Made by a program: the position numbers and the translations under genes. From Apostichopus californicus (lineage: Eukaryota > Echinodermata > Holothuroidea > Aspidochirotida > Stichopodidae), in NCBI GenBank assembly GCA_020650975.1, contig JAIPMN010006017.1, positions 9,798 to 39,814 of the forward strand: DNA of 30,017 bases. The letters run 5' to 3'. Shown here one piece after another: positions 1 to 11,170 of the stretch. The notes under the pieces were generated by a model. That model did no database searches, was not told the origin of the DNA, and was given only the letters and a program-made list of their open reading frames with translations. Within the stretch, counting starts at the first letter, position 1. Each line of letters begins with the position of its first letter.

Positions 1-2
1 CG

Positions 3-16
3 CCCCCCCCCCCCCC
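3..16. repeat. Poly-C run
   Basis: Fourteen consecutive C at the very left edge of the window. It is a simple homopolymer and may also mark a place where the assembly is unreliable. Two similar runs on the other strand (G11 at 8693-8703 and G13 at 10055-10067) occur inside the GC-rich island. Confidence 0.9.
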
Positions 17-101
17 TTGAGTACCCAGAAAAATTAAATTTAAGTAAGTATGAGCAGGAAATATCACTAAAGCACTCTTTTCAGGTTAAAGGAAGCTGCA
101 A

Positions 102-182
102 AATATTGACTTTTTCCTTTAAATTTTGACTTTTAATCATAAAATGTTGACTTTCAAAGTCAAATGTTGACATTTTTTGTGC
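102..182. repeat. Short tandem repeat, about 20 bp x 4, with TTGAC core
   Basis: The pentamer TTGAC recurs at 106, 126, 147 and 167, a spacing of 20-21 bases, inside an A/T-rich unit. The third copy contains the 17-base odd-length palindrome TTGACTTTCAAAGTCAA (147-163). This is directly visible as a small degenerate minisatellite; no function is evident. Confidence 0.75.
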
Positions 183-3100
183 CTTTTGAATTCATAATTT
201 TGATAAAAGGTGAACAATTGTGAACTTAAAGTCACAATTTTAAAATACAAATTCAAAAATTGTAAGATTTGGGGACACATTTTTTTCTCGAATTGGTTCC
301 TACTAAGTCAGCGTATATACGTACTACAATGCTCTCCTTATTGTTCAGTTCCTGCAAAGTGGGAGGCATTTTGGGCAAATATTTTCTTTGTACCTCATAT
401 CGCTTCAAAGTGTAATAATGTTCCCATTTTGAGAAGTGCCCCTTTCAAAATTCTGCCCCCATCCCCTCATATTTCCAATTTCTTGCTACGTCCGTGCTGT
501 ATACATTACTGCTTAACTGTGGGATATATATTACTGTATAGGTTATGATTCCGCTTACCCTAGGAACCCTATTTAACTGCTGGAAGTTTTGAATAGAGCA
601 CTTTTACCGTTCTTCATCGGTCTATGGACGTAATACGTGATTCGTGTTAGTCGTGAATCTACTCTAAATGGTAGGAGATATACCTGCTGTGTAAACGTTG
701 TTAAAACATAAACTATGATGACTTAATACTGCCATTAAACGTTGATGTTGTCTTCGCTAAATACTACAAACAACGCACGTACCGTTGACGCTACAAACAG
801 TAGTTCGTCATGCTAACTTTTGCTTTGTTGCAACTTTCCAACAGTATGCTAGTCTTGGCACCCTTACACGTTGTATAATATGTTAGGTTTGACTAGGTGT
901 TCGTAGATAAAACAGTTAAGTTTGCACACGAGAAGTTTGTTTACATGATTATCAGCATCAAAATGTCGTGCTTGCAAGGACCAGTTTCATTTGTATCCAA
1001 ATACTGCCTTGGTTTGATTAGATGTATGTGTTACAACTCCTAGAAACTTTTCTCTTTCACTTTAGCGATCTACTCAGAAAAAGACAAAAAAAGATTGGGT
1101 AAGGTCGTTACTTTAAATCGATTCCAACTTTCTGGTATATAATTTAAAAGGACACTTGTAGGTGTGGAAGGAGGCATGTGTGGTCGCGCAGTGTTGGATT
1201 TCTGCAATGTTCATAGTTTGTTTTATGTGCGCTATATATAATAGTCAATGTGTCGCACTAGTGTACTATAACTTAATTTATGTACGTATTGGGTGAATAC
1301 CTGGGATATATGGTAGGGATACTTCGGATCAAACACCTCTTAAAAATAAGTATGATGGGCATTTCATGGATATTTCCCCCCAAAATAGGCCTTTTTTTTG
1401 CTTCGGTTTGCTGGTTTAACTTCTCACAATTAAGTTCCGCCGAAGTTCTACCTTGTTGCATGTTAGAGGTTATACTCATCGACCACTGTTGATATCCCCG
1501 AAGAATCCCCATATGCAACACACACATGCCACAGTATGTTTTGTGATACGTAGGTGCCGGCACACAGGGAAAGTAAAGAACTTATGGGTGTGTGTTATGG
1601 AAATCCAGCTGTGAAGTTCACATATTTTAATTATTTCACTACTTGTAAGGGAGAAGCAAATGAAGTATTTGAAGAAGTGCGTGGTCACTGGTGAACCAAC
1701 AACTGCCTTTGGTATTTCTTTCTACTAAGGCTTGCGAGTCCTAACAAAGATCAACGTTACGATTGACTAGTTCTTGCATAGTTTCAATCAGTTCTCATCA
1801 TTATCGAATGATCGAGTAAATGTGTATTGGTTATTTAAGTATTAAACGTTTGTTGTGTTGTCCAAAAAATGTCTGCATCACTGTTGGAGGTCGCACGGGA
1901 TGCATTTAATGATATTTATATGTAGTCATAGAAAACCGTTCCGTTATCGTAAATCTTGGGACTATTCGACGAGAATATTATCGTGCCATAAGCAGCAAAT
2001 AGTAGATTCCATATGCGTCATAATACTGAGCAATACAAAAGGTCACCTTTTATGATATAAATTGTCACACGCCATTGCATAACAATAATAATAGCATCGT
2101 ACTAATAGTGAATCATTACCATACACGACCATGGTTATTTTGTTTGTGCTCAGAATTGAAAGCGTTGTAGGAATAGAAGGAAACTTTTTAACGGAAAGGC
2201 AGTGAGGGTGAGAGATAAGTCACTACTTGGAACTGTCTAGTAACTTCGTTTGGTCACATTTGTTATTCTTAAGACATATACCTCAACAAACTTCATTATT
2301 TTCTATAAGGTTGGAAAAAAATTGGAAACTTTGTGAGCCTACTAGACTATCATTTGTGTTCGCTTTTGCCTTTCTTTGCCTAAATGTCTAATTGTGTACA
2401 CGCTGACAAACGATTTTTTCCCTGGGATATGTAATTATGACAGTATTTGAGACACTGTTAGATGTATTTAAAGCAAAATTACCACGGGAATTTAGCACAA
2501 TGTCTTAATGGTCCGATGCGAGTAGTTGAGATATTGTGGTAGTGAATACCCAATATTAAAGACATTATTAATAACGGATTATTTGACTTTTATGTTACGT
2601 TTGAATTCGTCAACGGCAGTTGGATTGTTATAAATTTTGATATTTCACAAACACTAACTCGTTATATCCTACAATACCGGGATTTTCTCATGGCCGTGGA
2701 TCAACGACATTGAAGAGAAAATTACATTTAGCCAGTGTTTAATAACTTTCATCAAAGGATATTCTGAAAGCTTACATTAGTGACGGTAAGTTTCTCTTTT
2801 TCTGGAATCTCCATTTTTCTAGGCCAGTTCTGGGCATATCAGGATTATCATAAAAGTCCTCACGTAACTTAGAATGAGGTAAACGTAGTAAATAAACTGT
2901 TGATGTTGGGACGGTTTAGTGGAGTTAAAAAAAAAACATCACTCAAAGAGTAAACCTCTATCATTGATTTAGCTGATTTATTCTTGAGCTGTGGAAGTAA
3001 TGAAATTGCCAATCCAAACGTCCCTATTGATTCCGATAACGCACAAAAAGTGTTTGAAGCCTAAACATGGTTTTTAGATTTGTCGACTTGAAACTGTCTT

Positions 3101-3311
3101 CATATTGGTTGATGCGGAATCAAATTTGCGTCGGAAAGGTACCATTTTGAATTTATTCAATTATACGCGTTTGAAATTATTTTCATCGGAATAAATTATC
3201 TGATGGCAGATGATGTCACTCATGAAGACAAAAATATGAACATTTTCCATTTCTAGGTTATACCTCAATACATTGCGCTACTTGTAGATTGGATTTTGCA
3301 AAGTGAGTCAT
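183..3311. other. Non-coding AT-rich stretch, nothing recognised
   Basis: Only short open frames occur here on either strand (none above about 115 codons, several beginning at non-ATG codons). None shows a recognisable domain, a supported splice structure or a family motif. No RNA gene was recognised. Confidence 0.6.
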
Positions 3312-3747
3312 GTATAGTGGATCGCGTATAGTTAATCCTGTATAGTAAATCATATATTGTGTATCGTACACATTGGATCCTGTATGTTGAATCATGTATA
3401 GTCGATTGTGTATAATGGTTCATTTAAAAAGGATCATGTATACTGGATCTTGCGTTGTGGATCCAGTTAAGTGATCCAGTATATTGATCTTACAAGTGGA
3501 TCCAGTAAAGTGGAACGTGTATATTAGATCCAGCAAAAAGGATTATGAAAAGTTGATCCAGCATAGTGGATCGTGTGACGTGGATCGATCATATTGGATC
3601 GTATATATTGATACTGCAAAGTAGACCCAGTATAATCGAACATGTAGACTGGATCTTGCGCCGTGGATACAGCATAGCGATCCTGTATATTGATCCTGTC
3701 AAGTAGATCCAGTATAGTCGATCGTGTATTTCGGATCTAGTATAGTG
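3312..3747. repeat. Degenerate 14-bp minisatellite, about 31 units
   Basis: The stretch can be cut almost without gaps into 14-base units close to GTATAGTGGATCCT. Conserved parts are GTATA at the start and GATC near the end; a few units are 12-13 bases long. Most units differ from each other, so the array is old. It runs straight into a different, 40-bp array at its right end. Confidence 0.85.
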
Positions 3748-3970
3748 TCTTGCTGGATGCAACAGTCATTTACTAGAACAGCACCTGGCTTGCTGGGTGT
3801 AACAGTCATTTACAAGAACATAACTTGACTTTTTGGATGTAACAGTCATGTCTTTAAACTGCACCTGGCTTGCTGGGTGTACAAGTCATATCCAAGAACA
3901 CCACCGGTTTGCTGGGTGTAACAATCATTTACTAGAGCAGTACTTGGCATGCCGGGTGTAACAGTAAATA
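3748..3970. repeat. 40-bp tandem repeat, about 5.5 units
   Basis: The motif TTGCTGGGTGTAACAGTCAT recurs with small changes, the TGCTGG element falling near 3751, 3791, 3831, 3871, 3910 and 3950, a period of 39-40 bases. Units also carry ACTAGAACAGCACCTGG-like text. The array directly abuts the 14-bp array on its left. Confidence 0.88.
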
Positions 3971-4267
3971 TTTCCTTGCATGCTATGCAAAAGTAATATT
4001 TCATAAGTCATGTAGATTTCAGAGTGTCCCATATTGACGGTGCCTTTTTTGAAGAATTAAAAAGTGAAGGTGGAGGTTGCATAACTAGGGGTTCAGTTAA
4101 AGAACCTTTTGGATTTACATCCACTTGATAATGTTTGCACAATACATGTCAGAAGAGAAGCTGTTGTGAAATATTGTTGGAATGTATGTATGTATATTAA
4201 AGCCCTGATGGGTATGTCCAAAGGAGCTCCTGTTCATCGTGTATTTTGGATGGTTTAAAATGGAAAG

Positions 4268-4372
4268 TGCATAGTGTATCAGGTATTGTGGATCGTCATA
4301 GCGGATCGTGCACAGTGGGTTTGTTACAGTGGCTGCCCTATAGTGGATCCTGTATAGTATATCGTGGATCCA
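4268..4372. repeat. Relict second block of the 14-bp GGATC repeat
   Basis: About seven poorly preserved units (GCATAGTGTATCAG, ATAGTGGATCCT, GTATAGTATATCGT and similar) of the same family as the block at 3312-3747, separated from it by the 40-bp array and about 300 bases of other sequence. It suggests that the 40-bp array and its flank lie inside, or were copied beside, a once larger array. Confidence 0.7.
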
Positions 4373-4380
4373 ATTATAAT

Positions 4381-6078
4381 ATGACAACATCTGGCTAAAA
4401 TATTGTTGTGTTCTCAGTGTTCTCAGTGTTGCAATATGTTATAATGTATGTTCTTTTAACAGAAGGCAAATGTTGAAGAAACACCTCTAATCTATATAAA
4501 CCTGATCCTGTTGCTGGTTTCGCCTCAACAAAGTGTCATTTACCTTCGACACCAAACCCCACCAAACTTAGCACTTTTATCGATGCAGATTCATTGACGC
4601 AGCGGAAATGATTTTGACATTTTATAATCTTTTTGAAGATTATGATTCCCAATTTTAAAAGACCTGTAAGAACTGTTAACAAAGTGTAAAAACAGAACTG
4701 TTTATAAGTTTGAACAAAGTTTGACCCAGTGTATTGATTGGATCCCTACCTACCAATATTTTAGTCAAAATGTATTGACGTCATCTTTCACCTACCATCT
4801 ATCCCACGCAAATAGGTTATTGTAAATGTATATGCAGATTGACCCAACCCTGAAATACATTTAGAGTAATTATCCATCAACCCAAGCCATGGGTTATATC
4901 AATTGACTGATACATGGCTTAAAATATTCTTATGGAAAAGATTCAGATTGTTCAGATTGTTTTAGCATTAATTGTTTTAGCGCTATCAGTTATTTTAGCA
5001 TTAATGGGAAGACATCAATGATTAAGTTCAATACTGCTATTCACACAACTTTATTTCCCACAAACACTTGATCGCGTCGATTGTTTAACTCTGGTAGCTC
5101 ACTAAAGTACGATTATTGGCATCACATATTATTTAATAGTGAAATAATGGAACTTACGAACGAGATTCTTAGAGTGTAGTATGTTCTTCACCAATAATGG
5201 AATACTTTAATTTGCCAGAAGTTTTACCATACAATAAAGAAACGTTGTTAAAGCAGCCACCTCTTTCAGTCCTAATCTATGCAACATGACTTCAAAACTG
5301 TGCTCCTAGTAAGGTTAATGTATAGACATTTTCATTTGAAATATTCTGTGCACTAAGCGTCTTGGCTCCCTGCCGTTCCAGTTTCACAGCTGGCATTACT
5401 GAATGCAAACATGTTTCACAACTGGGAAAATATTCAAACAATATAGACCTATAAGAAGTTAACATCATCATATGTCATCTGACACGTCAAAATTTGATGT
5501 AAATGTTTATCTTGCTTTTAATCTATAAGAAGTAACACTAACAAAGTCACACCTGTGGAAACACATACAATGCAGAGCACAACATAACTGTACTGAACAT
5601 GTTTAAGAAACAGAAACATGATGAACTAATTAATTTAATATTTCAATTTAGTTAATTTTATTTTTAAGTTCATTTTACCAACTCATTACAGATGCAATAG
5701 GAGAGATATACAAATTGGAGCTGGGTTTTACTTTTAAGCTTGTTTTATAATATCTTAATTTTAAATGAACTTTCGTTGTCAGTGATGACTGTTTTACTGA
5801 CACCCTACCCACACCAATAGCTTTTTGAGAACAACAATTGTAACAACACGAGTCAACAGCTGATGTGGATGGACGATATGCTTTTCAATTTTATGATCGT
5901 TGACATAGATTCTTTAACACATTCTTAGCTTTGTACTGGTAGTTGCACACAAAAATACATATGAATTAAATGAATAATTTAAATGAGTAAATTTACTTTC
6001 CAAAATGTATACATTATTTTTGGTTACATGTCTCCTACTACACTAACGCACTTTCCTAGTCTACCGAGACGCTGCTGG
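4381..6078. other. Non-coding AT-rich stretch, nothing recognised
   Basis: No open frame here stands out and no repeat family, splice-supported exon or RNA gene was recognised. A small direct repeat built on ATTGTTTTAGC lies near 4956-5003. The stretch ends at an A12 run just before the GC-rich island. Confidence 0.55.
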
Positions 6079-6112
6079 TAAAAAAAAAAAAGCATTCCGC
6101 TCTCTGGGACGG

Positions 6113-6334
6113 TCACCGCACACTATTTCGTGTGTATTTTGTACTGCATTTTTCATATACACCTTCACTGACGTTTTCTTGCGCAAATCCTACTGCTTGC
6201 GACTGACGATGGTTCAGAACAAAGTTTGCAACGAGATTTTTCAAGTCACTGCTGGGTATCTTCTTGATTTTGGCAGTATCCATCTCGCATTTTTCATAAG
6301 GAGTACGCCCACTTGGTGTATTACGGTTCTGCAC
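6113..6334 (-). pseudogene. Unrecognised open frame, possibly a coding remnant
   Basis: A minus-strand frame of about 73 codons with lysine-, glutamate- and asparagine-containing, protein-like composition (for example KIPSSDLKNLVANFVLNHR). The same frame stays open upstream to about 6380. I do not recognise a family. It could be a fragment of a transposon protein or a chance frame. The next minus-strand frame upstream (6418-6867) repeats similar short peptides (GLRLISPEES, YGLFSECEMG), so the two may once have been one reading frame. Confidence 0.25.
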
Positions 6335-6365
6335 GTGTACCGATTGTGTAAAGCACCGAGGCTTC

Positions 6366-6565
6366 TTCTTCGGAGAAATAGGCCTTAACCGGGGCGTAAC
6401 TCGGGTTTCGGGTTGGATTACTGGAACTTCGTGCCGCCCCTTCTTAAGCTCTCTTCCGGAGAGATGAGCCTTAGCCCGTCGGGGTCTGTCAGACCTGCAC
6501 TGCTTTCTCCGGCTCTTACGTTCCCCATCTCACATTCAGAGAATAGGCCATAGCCCGTCACACGG
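6366..6565. repeat. Three dispersed copies of a CGGAGA-ATAGGCC-type motif
   Basis: Related segments occur at about 6371 (CGGAGAAATAGGCCTTAACC), 6457 (CGGAGAGATGAGCCTTAGCC) and 6537 (CAGAGAATAGGCCATAGCCC), spaced 86 and 80 bases. Read on the minus strand they encode similar peptides, each with LRPIS, LRLIS or YGLFS. Likely an old tandem duplication; spacing is uneven, so confidence is moderate. Confidence 0.55.
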
Positions 6566-6671
6566 GACCAGTTTCCTTCCGTGTTTACTTGGTTCATTGG
6601 TTTATACGAGTAACGTTGTTTTTTGTTTCTTCCCGACTTCTGGATTTTTCTATCCTTAGATACTGGTAGCG

Positions 6672-7019
6672 ATGTCAAAAAAAAAGGGAGGAGCAACATC
6701 ACGTACGCGATCTGTTCGCTTTTCCGTACCGGTCGCGCTTTGGACGAGCACGCCATACGACTACAGTACAGATCTTGCAACAGGTGGACCCGAGCTTGAT
6801 CTGTTTGACCTTCACACAGGCCTGGTTGTAGGTCAAATGCCAGCGGCTGCAACTCCCGCTCGACCACCTTCCCCTGTCGTCACCAACTTCAATGCCAGAC
6901 CAGCCTGCTCCACATGCCACGGTCTAGAAAGACCCACCGGACAGGACTCCTCAAGCACCACAAACAACCGCTCCGGAAACGACTTCACAAGCAGAGAAAG
7001 GCTAGAACCTTTCGGCTAA
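6672..7019 (+). pseudogene. Unrecognised 115-codon frame, gag-like in position and composition only
   Basis: Begins at ATG with a basic N-terminus (MSKKKGGATSRTRSVRF) followed by proline-, serine- and threonine-rich sequence, and stops at 7017-7019. Further + frames continue behind it (7054-7296 and 7116-7328), the second acidic and serine-rich (SSSEEQTQGSAKDETTKYES), as if frameshifts broke a longer low-complexity protein. Retroelement ORF1/Gag proteins often look like this, but no zinc knuckle or other diagnostic motif is present, so this is a suggestion from context only. Confidence 0.25.
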
Positions 7020-7500
7020 CGTCAAACTAAAGACATATGACAAGCAAAAGGGATTGTTCCGAAAGCCAAGTCTTTTTCGAAAAGTAGAACAAATGCCACG
7101 GCGTAAGTCTCCGTCATGCCCTCATCCTCTGAGGAGCAGACTCAAGGGTCCGCAAAGGACGAGACTACCAAGTATGAGTCGATACCACGAGAGTCCAGGG
7201 AACGCAGCCGCTTGCCAGTGCGTTGTCCCTCTCCGATACTCGATGAGACATCTGCGGACTCTGTCAGGGGTTTTAGGAGGAACCCGCAGCCCGTAAGACA
7301 AGGGAATATACGACGTAGTTCCACGTAGCCGCCTCCCCCGTCCTCAGGACCTCCTCCTTCTGAGTCCGCGTCGCAACTCTCACAGCTTACGTAGGCCTTG
7401 TGCCCCCAAGTGCAACACCTAGCCCGCGCGACTGCGCCCAGCCGGCCTCAGACTAGGTAGAAGCGACGGTTGCGGACGTCTGGTCGAGGACGTCCGGTCA

Positions 7501-7860
7501 TCCATACTACTTCCTTTTGACAAAGTTTGGTCCATGGGCTAGATGGGGTGAAATCAACCCGTCTTTTGGGGGTGGGTTAGGGTGACCTTTGTGGGGGTTT
7601 GACAACACCTTCCCGACTGAGAACTTTGTCAGTTTTACACTTTTTGTAATGTACATCCATACTACTTCCTTTTGACAAAGTTTGGTACATGGGCTAGATG
7701 GGGTGAAATTAACCCGTCCGGGGGGTCTTTTTCAGGGGGTCTGGTGTCCAAACCCGACCACTGGGGTTGAGCTGACAATGTTTTTGTGAATGACCTAGAT
7801 TGTCTAAGTAACTTTAAGGGGTCAAACTTTCTGGGCTAAATGGGGTGAATCATATGGGAC
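7501..7860. repeat. 155-bp tandem duplication plus a partial third copy
   Basis: The block beginning TCCATACTACTTCCTTTTGA and ending in GGGGTGAAAT-AACCCGTC at 7501-7563 returns at 7656-7718 with very few changes, an offset of 155 bases. A weaker third piece (CTGGGCTAAATGGGGTGAAT) lies at 7832-7851. G-rich runs (GGGGGTGGG, GGGGGG) separate the copies. This is non-coding; it may be a tandem-repeat part of an element's untranslated region. Confidence 0.85.
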
Positions 7861-7947
7861 AGGCTCTTTGCCTATCATGTCATGCTCACGCGGGCAAAGG
7901 GAAGTGAAATAGTATATGTGCATGCGCGAGAGCATGGCTTGCACTAA

Positions 7948-8088
7948 ATCACAATAAGAGATTTACACAGGGTCCTTCTCAGGCTAAGCATCTCCCGAAC
8001 GAGGCTACTACTCATCGTGCCGTATTTACCGAGTATGCCGTGGTTCCCGCCCCTACTGGGTCTCCTCGCAGGAACCCCGCCATGGTGA
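7948..8088 (+). pseudogene. DIRS-like retrotransposon pol remnant
   Basis: A 46-codon frame without its own start contains RTRLLLIVPYLPSMPWFPPL followed by LGLLAGTPPW and a TGA. In DIRS-type (tyrosine-recombinase) retrotransposons the stretch between RNase H and recombinase typically reads like LxxIxPxWPxxPWFPxLLxLL. Here the usual W of the first PxWP is L. Upstream the frame closes at 7945, and no reverse transcriptase or recombinase could be recognised in the neighbourhood, so only a fragment survives. The match is from memory of the motif and needs a profile search. Confidence 0.5.
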
Positions 8089-8855
8089 CATTTAATTACA
8101 TGCCAGTGTTCGAAAATAGAATATTCCCAATAATTGTACATCCTGCATTGCCAATGTGTTGATCTTAATATTCTTTATAAGTTTTATTCCGCTGTGAGGT
8201 TAGGCATGTAGAGAATGTGGCACACTTAAACCAGGCTATTAATATCTCACCAACCCCGATGAATATGAATCTGTTTCATGCTCTATTAGTACCACTTTCC
8301 TATATAAGTACGCTATGCTATAGACTATGGTCCACTTGTTGCGTTTATATAATGTCGCATGCAAAGATAATATGATCTTTTCGAACTGCATGCCCCCTAT
8401 CGTGGGTCGGTAAGAATCGACTCCGGCAGTATATCAAATATTAAAACGGATGGACAATTTCCGGTTCCCGGATCGGAGAAACAGCAGTTGGAGCTGTAGC
8501 AAGGCCCGTATGACTGTGGACGAGTCACTATCTGCAAACGAGCAGAGTCCCTCTTAGAGCCCTGGCGAAGAATTTCGACCGACTCCTTTAAGCCCGTGAG
8601 GAGATAAACCACCGACGGATCCTCCGGCAGCACCGAAGAGCGGTGACAAAAGGAGCGTTTCCGTCACCCTTGTGCTAGACGAGGACTCAGAAGGGGGGGG
8701 GGGCGCCTCCGCTTTTTGGTTTGTCTTTGTATTGTAGGACCAGCCTCAAGTTTCGACAAGGTGCTGGAAGGATCTGGGATACTGGTAACGACGGGAGGCC
8801 GCTCTGACGGTCGTCGAACCATGACGGCCTCGGCAACGTTAGAGGTTGATGGTAG

Positions 8856-9164
8856 TTCTACTGGCTTCCTCCGAAGTTAGTTGGGCCCCAAATCCCTTGT
8901 GCAGAAGGAACGATCTGGTCCGACACAAGGGTCCTCCTTGGAATCAAGCCCGCCTGGGCTACCATCGACACGGGGGAACTCCGCGACGGGTCAGCCAGCG
9001 TAGCCGACGTCATCGAAGTCTCTCTACTAGACGCTCCTATCGCTAGCATTAGCAAACCTGCAACCAGTAGAGGCGGAGAGGAGGAGGAGAAGGTGAAGAA
9101 CGATCGATCCAGACGTTCCAGCGGGCACTTCGATCTGAAAGAACAAAAATATAAACGTTATTAG
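8856..9164 (+). other. Unrecognised 102-codon open frame within the island
   Basis: Open from after a TAG at 8853 to TAG at 9162. It has no ATG near its start. It contains IWSDTRVLLGIKPAWATIDT, then an acidic stretch EEEEK and a basic tail. The minus strand is also open across part of it (8858-9055), so the frame may simply reflect GC-rich composition. No family recognised. Confidence 0.2.
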
Positions 9165-9312
9165 ACAACGGTAGTGGCGTACTTTAATAACGGGAGGAAA
9201 AACAAAGTCTCTCCACTAAGGCGGAGTAGCAGCGGGACCAGACCTCCTGTCTGTACCTTGGGAAGAACTCATATGGTACCTCAGTGGATGTAGCAGCACA
9301 GTCAAAACGTAG

Positions 9313-9867
9313 AGCAATTCAACAACCACACCTATAAAAGCTTTCGTTCAGGAGTTATGGGCCAAAGACCACTGGAAAACTCCCGACGGACTATATTCTA
9401 GACCCACCCCACACTTTCAGACTGAGAGGAGGGGCCAAGAGACTGCAGTGGAGGCCTTACTAGAGGTTCACCCTACTTCTGAACCAAACCAGAACCAGTG
9501 TCCGGATGAGGAAGAAACGGGCCAAACGTTAGAGTCACCGCCTCCGAAACCGTTGGAAAGGAGGCCTCAGAGCTCCACCGAAGAAGGGCGTGTCCCTTCA
9601 AAACTGTGCCTGTGGTTAGAACAGAAGCAAGCCCGACGGCCAATTGAGAAAAAATCGATACCAATCCAATACACATGTTACGAAAGTATAAGGAATGGGA
9701 CACCCGAAGGACCCCAAAGCTTCCGTAGCAAAGAAAGTTTACGTGATCAAAACATCTTGGGCAGAGATCTAGAGCGCTCGAACCGCGTGACCCAAAGCCT
9801 CAGCGCCGGAACACAGTACTACAGTGCTACACAGCCTAAATGCATATGTACAACCAAGTACATATGA
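9313..9867 (+). other. Unrecognised 184-codon open frame within the island
   Basis: The longest uninterrupted frame in the island, open from after TAG at 9310 to the stop ending at 9867, with no ATG codon near its beginning (a GTG at 9448 is the first start-like codon noted). It is hydrophilic and rich in E, Q, P and S (for example CPDEEETGQTLESPPPKPLE). It could be a remnant of a retroelement structural protein, but no diagnostic motif is present. Confidence 0.25.
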
Positions 9868-11160
9868 AACCCAATCCTAACATAGCACGTACAACGGAGC
9901 AACAATCACGGAAAGAAGGGTCCGAGAAGAGGCGTAGAGGAGAAAAAAGCCCAACCCGAGGCTAAAAAAAAAACCCGGAACGGAACCGCTAATGTTCCTC
10001 GCAGCCAGGGAGGCCCCAATGGAGTTCGAATAGCCCAACTACCCCCAAGCAGGCGGGGGGGGGGGGGCAAAAGCACAACTCGCACCCGAGGCAAGACCGA
10101 CGAACTCACACACAAAACAATAAGGGGGGAACTCGCCGAAGCACGCAACGGCCGAACACGAGAGGAAGGAAAAACCCTTCCCCGACGTTCACGGGGTGGA
10201 AAGTGTAGCCTCAAAGAGACTAAAAAGGAGCCCATTCACCAAATCGGGAGAAAAAGTGCTTCAGTGTGAGCTGCGCGAGTGCCACAATCACGCAAAAAAC
10301 CTGCGATGTCGAATTGCTCTTAACAGTGCAAGTCACAGGGTAAGAATGACTAGGCCAAGGCAACGGATCTGGCCAGACGGAGCTGGCTAGACCGACTGCC
10401 ATTTGCAGGCTACAGTATAGTTGGTGGTAGTTTTTTTTGTGAGTTGAGCGCAATGCAGGAGTAATTTTTCCAGAGTCCTAGATGTAAGTTTGGTATACAC
10501 CATGCATATTAAAGGTAGTTCACCGAAATAACAAATTAAGTTTACAATGATGCTTGCGTTGTATCTTTGGTTAATTCAACTTTTGAATTATATCTATTGT
10601 TTGTTTTCTTCTTGTTTTTCGCTTTCGTTTACAACCAATGCAACTCTTTAAAATAATCTTCCGAGATAATAACCTCATTTACTTACTAATGTTTCACTAG
10701 CTCATTCTATACCGCTGTTGAAAGCCCGCTACATCTTCATTTCTTGCTTTTCATCCTCCATTTCATCTATTATGTTCACCAGACACTGCATCTTTACTTT
10801 TGTTTTGTTACACCTTAGTAGTCAGGATTTTATGATAGGATTTGATAAGTATTTTAAATTAAGTAACTTAAGGTAAAATAATATTCATGGCTAAAAACTA
10901 TTGTTAATATGATCTTGCATTATATTTTAACAACATATTTATTTACATTCTTTAATTTGTGGTAAATACATTTTTTATGTTCATTGTTTCTCCATTGTGA
11001 ATCCTTTAGTGAACTTTTACTTTAACATTGCACATGAACAGTGCACTATGCCATAACGGATTCTACAAATTACTATATAAGCGGCAGATGAAATAATCCT
11101 TAAGACATTGTGCTGCCGTTGGTCATTATATACGTCGCCCTCTATATATGTAGACTACAG

Positions 11161-11170
11161 GTCACGTGAC
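11161..11170. promoter_or_regulatory. Perfect palindrome GTCACGTGAC (E-box type)
   Basis: A 10-base perfect palindrome with the CACGTG core bound by basic helix-loop-helix zipper factors such as USF, MITF and Myc. It sits about 10 bases after TATATATG. A CACGTG hexamer is expected by chance every few kilobases, so a regulatory role is only possible. Confidence 0.25.

Larger units (their letters stand above)
6079..10440. mobile_element. GC/CpG-rich island of decayed repeat-derived sequence, probably including DIRS-like retrotransposon remnants
   Basis: Base composition changes sharply here: many CG dinucleotides and G/C homopolymers, against AT-rich flanks on both sides. Open frames overlap on both strands, none is long or complete, and frames are interrupted every 60-190 codons. 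A + strand piece at 7948-8088 resembles the linker between RNase H and recombinase in DIRS retrotransposons. A 155-bp tandem duplication lies at 7501-7810. The island starts near an A12 run (6080-6091) and ends near a T8 run (10430-10437). I found no convincing long terminal or inverted terminal repeats. It may be several elements nested or joined rather than one. Confidence 0.5.

Noticed and set aside
210..548. 112-codon open frame at the left end
   Set aside because: It starts at GTG, shows no domain or splice support, and lies in AT-rich low-information sequence; chance frame.
9906..10235. 109-codon minus-strand frame rich in P, R, S and L
   Set aside because: Low-complexity product of GC-rich sequence across a G13 run; no motif of any family.
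6079..10440. Possible terminal inverted repeat formed by the A12 run at the left edge and the T8 run at the right edge
   Set aside because: Beyond the homopolymers the flanks do not pair convincingly.
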